From NCBI GenBank assembly GCA_900551925.1, contig URXR01000015.1, forward strand, positions 1-21,751: DNA of 21,751 bases, read 5' to 3'. How positions within the stretch are numbered: position 1 is the stretch's first letter; every line of letters begins with the position of its first letter. This DNA comes from an uncultured Mycoplasmatota bacterium. GTDB lineage: Bacteria; Bacillota_I; Bacilli_A; RF39; UBA660. Shown one piece after another: positions 1-6,359 of the stretch. The notes under the pieces were generated by a model. The model did no database searches and was not told the DNA's origin. It worked only from the letters and a program-made list of their open reading frames with translations. A program made the position numbers and the translations under genes.

Positions 1-17
1 AAAATTTATTAATAAGA

Positions 18-43
18 AAACCTCTAGAAAAATCTAGGGGTTT
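18..43 (-). terminator. Distal hairpin after gap
   Basis: An 11-bp stem (18-28 with 33-43, one G-U pair) around a four-base loop. Read on the minus strand it is followed by TTTTCTTATT, a moderate U tract; the plus-strand tail is poor. It is the second of two hairpins downstream of gap and may be a back-up terminator for gap or belong to whatever lies beyond the window. Confidence 0.5.
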
Positions 44-58
44 GTCTACACTCTGCAA

Positions 59-82
59 AATAACTGGAATTAACCAGTTATT
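59..82 (-). terminator. Rho-independent terminator of gap
   Basis: A perfect 9-bp stem, AATAACTGG at 59-67 with CCAGTTATT at 74-82, with a six-base loop, 14 bases past the gap stop codon. T-rich stretches flank both sides, so it could stop transcription from either direction, but only the minus strand has a known gene leading into it. Confidence 0.6.
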
Positions 83-96
83 TTTATTATCTAATT

Positions 97-1104
97 CTAA
101 AGTTCCATCAAATATTTAACACATCTCATCATTTGATATGAATAACCCATTTCATTATCATACCAAGCCACAACTTTAACAAGTTCTCCATCACTATCTA
201 AAACATCAGTCAGTAAAAGATCAACAACACCACCATAACTACTACCAATAACATCGCTAGATACAATAGGATCATAAGTGGCATCTAAAGTTTCACTTTT
301 AGCTTCTACAAAAGCCTTATTAATAGTGTCTACATCTACTTTTTCTTTTAATTCCAAAACCAAATCAATCACTGAGCCATCCCTTACAGGTACTCGCATT
401 GAAGTTCCTTTAAGTTTTCCATCTAATTCTGGAATAACAAGGCCAATCGCTTTAGCCGCCCCAGTTGAGGTTGGAATTATATTAAGACCTGCTGCTCTTC
501 CTCTTCTAGCCTCTATTCCTTTTTTATGAGAAACATCTAAAACTACTTGATCATTAGTATAAGCATGAATTGTCGTCATATATCCTTTCTTAATTCCAAA
601 CTTATCATTTAACACTTTAAGAACTGGAGCTAAACAGTTAGTAGTACAACTAGCAGCACTAACAATTTCCTCATCACCAGTTAAAGTATCATGATTAACA
701 CCATATACTATAGTTTTGACATCACCCTTACATGGCGCTGAAACTACCACCTTACGAGCCCCAGCTTTTATATGACTATAAGCTGCTTCTTTTTTAGTAA
801 AATGCCCACTGCACTCTAAAACCACATCTATGTTAAGGTCTTTCCATGGTAAATTAACGGGATCACTTTCACTATATACTTTTACTTTTCTAGAACCAAC
901 TACTAAATTATTTTCTTCATAACTTATCTCATCTACTTTATAATTTCCTTGACTAGAATCATATTTAAGTAAATGAGCCAGCTGTTTAGCATCTGTTAAA
1001 TCATTAACTGCTACAACTTCAAAACTATCATCTTCTTCCATAATTCTAAAAACTAATCTTCCAATTCTGCCAAATCCATTAATGGCTACTCTAATCTTAT
1101 TCAA
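97..1104 (-). CDS. gap: Glyceraldehyde-3-phosphate dehydrogenase (phosphorylating)
   Basis: Catalyses the oxidative phosphorylation of glyceraldehyde 3-phosphate to 1,3-bisphosphoglycerate with NAD in glycolysis, in the cytoplasm. The 335 residues match the family length. Visible are the Rossmann motif INGFGRIGR (8-16), the cofactor-selecting Asp35 in VNDLTD, the active-site segment ASCTTNC with nucleophile Cys153, the general base His180 in HAYTNDQ, PTSTGAAKA (211-219) and the C-terminal WYDNEMGYS. The start is TTG at 1104-1102, chosen because a perfect AGGAGGT lies 7 bases upstream and no ATG is nearby. The gene overlaps the upstream kinase by 8 bases, so translation is probably coupled. 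Oddity: where NAD-specific enzymes have Leu-Pro after the LD of the S-loop (Bacillus L187-P188), this protein has Val191-Ser192. The usual neighbours pgk, tpiA and cggR are absent here. Confidence 0.97.
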   Translation of the reverse strand: MNKIRVAINGFGRIGRLVFRIMEEDDSFEVVAVNDLTDAKQLAHLLKYDSSQGNYKVDEISYEENNLVVGSRKVKVYSESDPVNLPWKDLNIDVVLECSGHFTKKEAAYSHIKAGARKVVVSAPCKGDVKTIVYGVNHDTLTGDEEIVSAASCTTNCLAPVLKVLNDKFGIKKGYMTTIHAYTNDQVVLDVSHKKGIEARRGRAAGLNIIPTSTGAAKAIGLVIPELDGKLKGTSMRVPVRDGSVIDLVLELKEKVDVDTINKAFVEAKSETLDATYDPIVSSDVIGSSYGGVVDLLLTDVLDSDGELVKVVAWYDNEMGYSYQMMRCVKYLMEL

Positions 1105-2746
1105 AATAACTACCTCCTATAAATTCTCTTAAAATTGATTCACTTGGAATTTCATCCGTAGGAATTCCTACAAACATATCTAAAAAATTTAAAAGTCTTA
1201 CAGCTTCTTCATAATATGGCGATGTATTATCAATACCAAATAAAAGCGGCTCGGCAAAAAGTTTTAAAACCCCAATCTCATAAATAAGCGCTGAGTTAAA
1301 CACAAACTGAGCATCATCTTGATATGGAAATATATATTTTTCTTCTCCCCGTCTCACACTTTGCCATCTCTTAATAGTCTCTAAAGCACTATAGCCTCTT
1401 GTTCTATTATCACGAACTATTCTTCTAAGCAGTCTAACATCACTATTAGAAATCATATTATGATCATCAATATTTAAATCAGAAAGTGGCGAAATATAAA
1501 CTTTATATTTAACATCCTTACTAATTGAACTAGTAAGTTCCTCATTAATAGCATGAAGTCCCTCAATAATAAGAATATCTTTAGAATCTAATTTAATTTT
1601 ATGCCCTAAATATTCTCCCTTTCCTTTAAAGAAATTAAAAGTCGGAATCTCAACCTCTTCACCATTTATCAATCTCTTTAAATGATCATTAAATAAATCT
1701 ATATTAACAGCTTTAATAGTCTCAAAATCATATTCACCATTTTCTAATTTTGGAGTATCTTCTCTATTTAGAAAATAATCATCAATAGAAAGTGGTTTAG
1801 GATTAAGACCAAAGGCCTTTAAATACATAGCAAGTTTCTTAGAAGTAGTAGTTTTTCCACTAGAAGAAGGTCCTGCTATTAAAACTATTTTTACTTTTTC
1901 TTTCTTAGATTCTATATCTTTAGCAAGTTCTAGTAAATCATTACTAGACACCACTTCTGTAAGTTTAATAACATCAGAAATCTTTCCTTCAGCTACAATC
2001 TTATTAAGATCTGCACTATTAAATATTCCTAATCTTGCTGACAATTTATAATTCTCATCAAATGCCTCAATTATTTTTTCCCTATTTACATAAGGAGGAA
2101 TTTTTCCATCATCACTAACTACTGGAAATTGTAAAATAAAAGATCCCTTATCTAAATAAAACAAATCATAATCTTTAAATACCTCTGTCGAAATAGGAAG
2201 TGGAGAAAAGAAATAATCATACATATCTCCTAATTTATATAATGTCACATAATGATCAGTATTATAAATAAAAGTATTAGCTTTTGATTTTTGTAAAGTA
2301 CTAAGAAAATACTTTTCAGCTTCCTTTCTTCTTACTAAGCACTTCTCTAGCAGCATTTTCTTATCAATAATCTCTTTCATCTTAGCTTTTAATTTATTAA
2401 GTCTATCATGTGTTAAAGTAAGATTAGTTCTTATCTTTATAGCTTTATCAATTGAATGACAAGTTTTAATATGATAGTCATACCCAAAAAGTTCTTTAAA
2501 AGCATAAACAAGTACAAAAATTAAACCTTTTTGATATATCTTATTACCATAAGAATCCAAAACTGTTATAAATTTAACTACACAATCACTAGTAACTTTC
2601 TTATCAAGAGGAAAAATCTCATTATCAATATAAGCTACTAGTGGTGCAAAACTAGAAGTATGAACTTCCTTAGCAATATCTAACAAAGTTATTCCTTTAT
2701 TAAATTTATACTTTTTATTATCAATTGTAATATTTATCTTTTCCAT
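1097..2746 (-). CDS. TGS-domain nucleoside (uridine-type) kinase
   Basis: Predicted ATP-dependent nucleoside kinase of the Udk/phosphoribulokinase fold fused to a threonyl-tRNA-synthetase-like N-terminal part. Residues 1-65 look like a TGS domain (MEKINITIDNKKY...), followed by a ThrRS-like second additional domain region (about 70-200). The kinase part starts near 285 with Walker A GPSSSGKTT (292-300), then IDDYF (321-325), EGLHA (395-399), the lid-like arginine segment RRIVRDNRTRG (441-451) and the family's C-terminal ILREFIGGS. The 549-residue length is typical of this fused family. The start is ATG with GAGGGTG upstream. It is the first gene of a two-gene operon with gap. The substrate is uncertain: uridine or cytidine is assumed from the kinase family, and the role of the synthetase-like part is not known. 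The N-terminal domains argue against a plain uridine kinase. Confidence 0.9.
   Translation of the reverse strand: MEKINITIDNKKYKFNKGITLLDIAKEVHTSSFAPLVAYIDNEIFPLDKKVTSDCVVKFITVLDSYGNKIYQKGLIFVLVYAFKELFGYDYHIKTCHSIDKAIKIRTNLTLTHDRLNKLKAKMKEIIDKKMLLEKCLVRRKEAEKYFLSTLQKSKANTFIYNTDHYVTLYKLGDMYDYFFSPLPISTEVFKDYDLFYLDKGSFILQFPVVSDDGKIPPYVNREKIIEAFDENYKLSARLGIFNSADLNKIVAEGKISDVIKLTEVVSSNDLLELAKDIESKKEKVKIVLIAGPSSSGKTTTSKKLAMYLKAFGLNPKPLSIDDYFLNREDTPKLENGEYDFETIKAVNIDLFNDHLKRLINGEEVEIPTFNFFKGKGEYLGHKIKLDSKDILIIEGLHAINEELTSSISKDVKYKVYISPLSDLNIDDHNMISNSDVRLLRRIVRDNRTRGYSALETIKRWQSVRRGEEKYIFPYQDDAQFVFNSALIYEIGVLKLFAEPLLFGIDNTSPYYEEAVRLLNFLDMFVGIPTDEIPSESILREFIGGSYFE
1112..1118 (-). promoter_or_regulatory. 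Shine-Dalgarno deciding the TTG start of gap
   Basis: AGGAGGT on the minus strand lies inside the end of the kinase gene, 7 bases before the TTG codon at 1104. Its strength and spacing support an unusual start codon for a highly expressed gene. Confidence 0.8.
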
Positions 2747-2761
2747 AATAACACCCTCTTT

Positions 2762-2767
2762 ATTATA
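2762..2767 (-). promoter_or_regulatory. Candidate -10 box for the kinase-gap operon
   Basis: A perfect TATAAT on the minus strand ends 15 bases before the ATG. No good -35 is seen; the best is TTACAT at about 20 bases. The same -10-to-start distance occurs at clpP, the lipid kinase and yvcK, which lends it some weight. Confidence 0.4.
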
Positions 2768-2827
2768 TATTATTATTTTATCATATAATGTAAGATTTTG
2801 ATACGTATATTATTGAAAAATTTATCC

Positions 2828-2833
2828 TATAAT
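2828..2833 (+). promoter_or_regulatory. Candidate -10 box for clpP
   Basis: TATAAT ends 16 bases before the clpP ATG and is followed directly by the AGGTGAT binding site. No acceptable -35 at 16-18 bases; TTGATA at 2798-2803 is too far (24). No CtsR (GGTCAAA-type) or CIRCE operator is visible in the clpP upstream region. Confidence 0.45.
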
Positions 2834-2849
2834 TTAAATAGGTGATAAA

Positions 2850-3431
2850 ATGAACTTAGTTCCAACAATAATTGAAAAAGAAATAAATGGTGAAAGATGT
2901 TATGATATTTACTCAAGACTTTTAAAAGATCGTATTATTATTTTAAATGGTGAAATAAACGATCAAACCGCTAATGTTGTAGTAGCCCAGCTTCTCTATC
3001 TAGATTCTCAAAACCACGAAGATATAAGTCTTTATATAAATTCTCCTGGTGGCTCAATAACATCAGGAATGGCTATTTATGATACTATGAATTTTATTAA
3101 AAGCAAAGTGTCAACTATTTGCATTGGAATGGCAGCCTCTATGGCCGCATTTCTTCTCTCAAGTGGTGAAAAAGGCAAACGCCTAGCCCTACCTAATGCG
3201 GAAGTTATGATTCATCAACCTCTGGGAGGAGCCCAAGGCCAAGCAACTGAAATAAAAATAGCAGCCGAACGCATCTTAAAACTTAAAAATAAACTAAATA
3301 AAATACTAGCTAAAAACACTGGTAAACCTCTAGAACAAATAGAACAAGATACTGAACGAGATTATTTTCTTTCAGCTAAAGAATCCAAAAATTACGGACT
3401 AATCGACAAAATTGTTGAAAATAAGAAATAA
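2850..3431 (+). CDS. clpP: ATP-dependent Clp protease proteolytic subunit
   Basis: Serine peptidase that forms the tetradecameric degradation chamber served by ClpX/ClpC-type unfoldases in the cytosol. The 193 residues are the normal length. The catalytic triad is readable: Ser97 in GMAASMAA (93-100), His122 in MIHQPLGGAQG, and Asp171 in ERDYFLSA. The family signature INSPGGSITSGMAIYDTM is complete. ATG is preceded by AGGTGAT. The gene is transcribed away from the kinase-gap operon and is followed 27 bases later by the lipid kinase gene, whose promoter -35 lies in the last codons of clpP. Synteny with yvcK-whiA nearby recalls the Bacillus chromosome. Confidence 0.97.
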   Translation: MNLVPTIIEKEINGERCYDIYSRLLKDRIIILNGEINDQTANVVVAQLLYLDSQNHEDISLYINSPGGSITSGMAIYDTMNFIKSKVSTICIGMAASMAAFLLSSGEKGKRLALPNAEVMIHQPLGGAQGQATEIKIAAERILKLKNKLNKILAKNTGKPLEQIEQDTERDYFLSAKESKNYGLIDKIVENKK

Positions 3432-3443
3432 TTTAAGTATAAT
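3415..3443 (+). promoter_or_regulatory. Sigma-A type promoter of the lipid kinase gene
   Basis: TTGAAA (3415-3420), 17-base spacer, TATAAT (3438-3443). The -35 lies inside clpP. The predicted start of transcription is only about 9 bases before the ATG at 3459, so the leader would begin at about the GGTGAT ribosome binding site. Confidence 0.7.
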
Positions 3444-3458
3444 AAAACTGGTGATAGT

Positions 3459-4376
3459 ATGAAAACATGTGAACTTATTTGTAATATGGAAAGTGGCAAA
3501 GGTATCAAAAGACAAGAATTAAATGCTATAATAAAAATATTAAAAGATTATGACTATAAAACTAATTTATATTTAACTGAAAAACACGGCGATGCTAAAA
3601 GATATGTTAAAAAACTAGATTACGCAGATCTAGTCTTATCAATCGGAGGAGACGGGACTTTCAATGAAATAGTAACCGGTAACTACCAACGAAAAAATAA
3701 ACTTTTATTATCGCATATTCCCGTCGGAACCACTAATGATATTGGACACATGCTAGGACTCAATAAAAACATTATAAAAAGCGTAGAAAGAATTCTAGAA
3801 GGCGAAGTAAAACAAGTTGATCTTGGATTAATCAACAATACTCCTTTCTTTTATGTCGCTGGCTTTGGGAAATTTATAAATGTTCCTTATCAAACCTCAA
3901 GAAAACTAAAGAAAAAATTTGGCCATTTAGCTTATCTAATGAATGGATTAAAAGAATTTTTGCAAACCACTAAATTATATGAATTAGAATATACTGTAAA
4001 TGGCACTACTTATCATGGTTATTATTCTTTAATTTTAATTTCAAATGCCAATAGAATCGCCGGTTTTAATAATGTATATAAAGAAGTAAAATTAGATGAT
4101 GATAAATTTGAAGTTATGTTCTGCAATATTACCAGAAGAAAAGACTTAGTAAAAACTCTTATTCTTTTAATAAAAACCGGTATTACTAACGTTCCAGGAA
4201 TCTATTGTCACACCTGTAACGAAATAGAAATAAACTTTAAAGAACGCATCAAAAACAATTGGACTATTGATGGAGAAAAACTAAAAGAAGAAAAAAAGAA
4301 ATATAAATTCACTATCAATAAAGATTTTAAAATGCTCTTACCTAAAAAAAATATTCCTAAACTTTTTATAAAATAA
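3459..4376 (+). CDS. dgkB: Diacylglycerol/lipid kinase, DgkB family
   Basis: Soluble lipid kinase of the DAGK catalytic family, expected to phosphorylate diacylglycerol released during lipoteichoic acid synthesis and return it to phospholipid synthesis. The 305 residues include the nucleotide-binding GGDGTFNEIVTG (63-74), PVGTTND (88-94), an aspartate cluster DDD (213-215) in the position of the structural Mg site of S. aureus DgkB, and DGE with Glu273 matching that enzyme's proposed catalytic base. These correspondences are from memory of the family. Related YegS/BmrU-type lipid kinases have the same fold, so the exact lipid substrate is not proven. ATG follows GGTGAT closely. It has its own promoter behind clpP and converges on whiA. 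Confidence 0.87.
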   Translation: MKTCELICNMESGKGIKRQELNAIIKILKDYDYKTNLYLTEKHGDAKRYVKKLDYADLVLSIGGDGTFNEIVTGNYQRKNKLLLSHIPVGTTNDIGHMLGLNKNIIKSVERILEGEVKQVDLGLINNTPFFYVAGFGKFINVPYQTSRKLKKKFGHLAYLMNGLKEFLQTTKLYELEYTVNGTTYHGYYSLILISNANRIAGFNNVYKEVKLDDDKFEVMFCNITRRKDLVKTLILLIKTGITNVPGIYCHTCNEIEINFKERIKNNWTIDGEKLKEEKKKYKFTINKDFKMLLPKKNIPKLFIK

Positions 4377-4379
4377 AAA

Positions 4380-4397
4380 AACTATATAATTATAGTT
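4380..4397 (-). terminator. Terminator of the yvcK-whiA operon
   Basis: A 7-bp AACTATA/TATAGTT stem with a four-base loop. On the minus strand it is followed by TTTTTTATTTTAT. The stem touches the first base of the whiA stop codon. It sits in the 20-base gap between two convergent genes and works best for the minus strand. Confidence 0.65.
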
Positions 4398-5320
4398 CAT
4401 TTAAGTTTTAAAGCAATTTCATGAATCTTACGAAATCTATGACTAAGACCGGATTTCGTAAGATTTTTTTCTGTTTCTTTAGAAATAATATTACTTAGTT
4501 CCAAAAGAGAAACATCAGGATACTTTTCTCTATAAATAATAGCTTCTTTTATTTTATCTGGAACTGCATCAAGCCCTATCTTTTCCTTAATTAAAGCTAT
4601 ATCTTCCAGTTGTTTCTTACTAGCACTAATTATCTTATCAACATTAGCTTGTTCACAATTATTAAGCCTATTCATCATATTCTTATGATCTCTATATATA
4701 CGAATATCTTCGTAATATAAAATAGCTTGATTAGCATTAATCAATCTAAGAAAATCTCCTATTTTCTCAGCCTCTTTTACATAAGTCATATATCCCTTAT
4801 CTCGAGATATAACTTTAGCATTAATAGAAAAATATAATAACAATTGTTTAAGAAAATTAGCCTCATCAATAGATTCTACCAAAAACTCCAAATGATATCT
4901 AGATTTCTTAGGATCATTAATACTACCTCTAGCTAAAAAAGCACCACGCAAATAAGCTCTTTTCAAATCTTCGCTATCTAAAAAATAATCATACGGAACT
5001 AAAAGTCTTTCTCCAGATTCATCAAAAATCATTAAATCTTTTAAAATTAAATCAATCTTTTCAGAAATAAAAATATTATAATAACTCTTATTATTAAAAT
5101 TATGACTTTTTCCCTGAGAAATAACTGGATTAATATCATAAAGCTCTTTAAAAAGAGAAAATATTTTTCTAATAACTTTAGGATTTTCCGATAAAATAAC
5201 TATTTCTTTATCATTAATAACAGCATTATTTCTTAAAAAACCAGAAAGCATACATATACTTTCCAATTTAGAAAAATTATTAAGGCAAATCTCATTTTTT
5301 ATCTCTGTCGTAAAAGACAT
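4397..5320 (-). CDS. whiA: WhiA, DNA-binding sporulation/division regulator homologue
   Basis: Conserved Gram-positive DNA-binding protein with an N-terminal LAGLIDADG-homing-endonuclease-like fold lacking nuclease activity and a C-terminal helix-turn-helix. In Bacillus it affects cell division and chromosome segregation; in Streptomyces it controls sporulation genes. The 307 residues are normal. The family hallmark RGAFLARGSINDPKKSRYHL lies near 125-144, and the C-terminal part (about 230-307) carries the helix-turn-helix with LSHRFRKI near the end. ATG is preceded by GAGGTGATATT, which contains the TGA stop of yvcK, so the pair is translationally coupled. Downstream crh, common in Bacillus, is absent; the operon ends at a hairpin. 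Confidence 0.95.
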   Translation of the reverse strand: MSFTTEIKNEICLNNFSKLESICMLSGFLRNNAVINDKEIVILSENPKVIRKIFSLFKELYDINPVISQGKSHNFNNKSYYNIFISEKIDLILKDLMIFDESGERLLVPYDYFLDSEDLKRAYLRGAFLARGSINDPKKSRYHLEFLVESIDEANFLKQLLLYFSINAKVISRDKGYMTYVKEAEKIGDFLRLINANQAILYYEDIRIYRDHKNMMNRLNNCEQANVDKIISASKKQLEDIALIKEKIGLDAVPDKIKEAIIYREKYPDVSLLELSNIISKETEKNLTKSGLSHRFRKIHEIALKLK

Positions 5321-5324
5321 AATA

Positions 5325-6272
5325 TCACCTCATTAAATAATAGAAAATATTAGTAGCTAGTTTAAGTCCATCATGCCTAATATAATTATCTTCAATAACC
5401 AGTAAATCTTTTTCAATTAATTCACAATTAAGTTCTTTCAATCTTCTTTTATCTATTCTTACAAGTTTCTTATTTTCATCTAACACATACTTATCCACTA
5501 TATCTTTAGGAAGTTTGCTCTTCGCTGCAAAAACAGAATCAATCTTTCTATCACCTAAATAACTATTTATAGCAAAAACATAATCCCCTACCGTATAATC
5601 AGTAGTTTCCGGAGGTTGATTAACAGCATTACAAATATACAATATTTTAGCTTTACTTTTATCAATAGCATTTACTATATCTGAAGATAAAAGATTAGGA
5701 ATAATACTAGTATATAAGCTTCCCATACTAAAAACTATTAAATCAGCAGCAAGAATTTCTGAGATAATCTCTTTATCAACATGAACTTCTTCATCATAAA
5801 AAAGTCTTTTAAATTTACGAGTATCATTACTAATAACCTTTTGACCACGAACAATATCTCCATCAACAGTCTCTGCTACCAAAGTAAGATAATCCTCACT
5901 AAAAGGAAGTATTTTATGAGAAACATCTAAAAAATCACTAAGAACTCCAATACTCTTCTTCAAACTACCTGTCATATTATACATCGCAACCATAATTAAA
6001 TTACCAACTGGATGTCCATTTAAATCAGTATAAGTATCAAATCTATATTCTAACAGTTTTTTTATCTTATCATCAGAATTAGATAAATTGGCAATAACTT
6101 TTCTAATATCTCCCATAGCTGGCATAAAAAATTCTTTACGAAGTTTACCAGTACTAGATCCATCATCAGAAACACTAATTATACATGTTATATCAACAGG
6201 AAATTGTTTTAAATCTCTAACTAAAAAACTAAGACCCGTCCCTCCACCAAAAATAACTATCTTTTTTTTCAA
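5325..6272 (-). CDS. yvcK: YvcK/CofD-family gluconeogenesis and cell-shape factor
   Basis: Protein of the CofD-like UPF0052 family. In Bacillus, YvcK is needed for growth on gluconeogenic carbon and for correct PBP1 localisation, and binds UDP-sugars. Visible are the N-terminal nucleotide-binding loop FGGGTGLS, SVSDDGSSTGKLR, GDIRK, GHPVGNLI, and FSMGSLYTS. I start it at TTG 6272-6270, giving 315 residues. A GTG three codons upstream lies inside the AGGTGAT ribosome binding site and cannot use it. The gene heads the operon with whiA, which begins 4 bases after its stop. rapZ, which usually precedes yvcK in Firmicutes, is missing: a good promoter sits directly in front instead. Confidence 0.93.
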   Translation of the reverse strand: MKKKIVIFGGGTGLSFLVRDLKQFPVDITCIISVSDDGSSTGKLRKEFFMPAMGDIRKVIANLSNSDDKIKKLLEYRFDTYTDLNGHPVGNLIMVAMYNMTGSLKKSIGVLSDFLDVSHKILPFSEDYLTLVAETVDGDIVRGQKVISNDTRKFKRLFYDEEVHVDKEIISEILAADLIVFSMGSLYTSIIPNLLSSDIVNAIDKSKAKILYICNAVNQPPETTDYTVGDYVFAINSYLGDRKIDSVFAAKSKLPKDIVDKYVLDENKKLVRIDKRRLKELNCELIEKDLLVIEDNYIRHDGLKLATNIFYYLMR

Positions 6273-6276
6273 AATA

Positions 6277-6283
6277 ATCACCT
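6277..6283 (-). promoter_or_regulatory. Shine-Dalgarno deciding the TTG start of yvcK
   Basis: AGGTGAT on the minus strand, ending 4 bases before TTG at 6272. The alternative GTG (6281-6279) is part of this site, so it is rejected as the start. Confidence 0.75.
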
Positions 6284-6289
6284 ACTATA

Positions 6290-6318
6290 ATTATACTCCA
6301 AAAAAAGTAAAACGCCAA
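6290..6318 (-). promoter_or_regulatory. Promoter of the yvcK-whiA operon
   Basis: On the minus strand: TTGGCG (6318-6313), 17-base spacer, TATAAT (6295-6290). The -10 ends 17 bases before the TTG start, giving a leader of about 10 bases. Confidence 0.65.
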
Positions 6319-6330
6319 AATAAATAACTA

Positions 6331-6359
6331 AAAACAAGTAATTTTATTTTACTTGTTTT
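6331..6359 (-). terminator. Terminator of the glycine-rich surface protein gene
   Basis: A perfect 11-bp stem, AAAACAAGTAA with TTACTTGTTTT, and a 7-base loop; on the minus strand TTTTTAGTTATTT follows. The TAA stop codon of the gene (6360-6358) runs into the stem. Confidence 0.7.

Noticed and set aside
2747..2849. CtsR or CIRCE control of clpP
   Set aside because: Neither GGTCAAA-type repeats nor the CIRCE inverted repeat is present; only a short ATACGTAT palindrome is seen.
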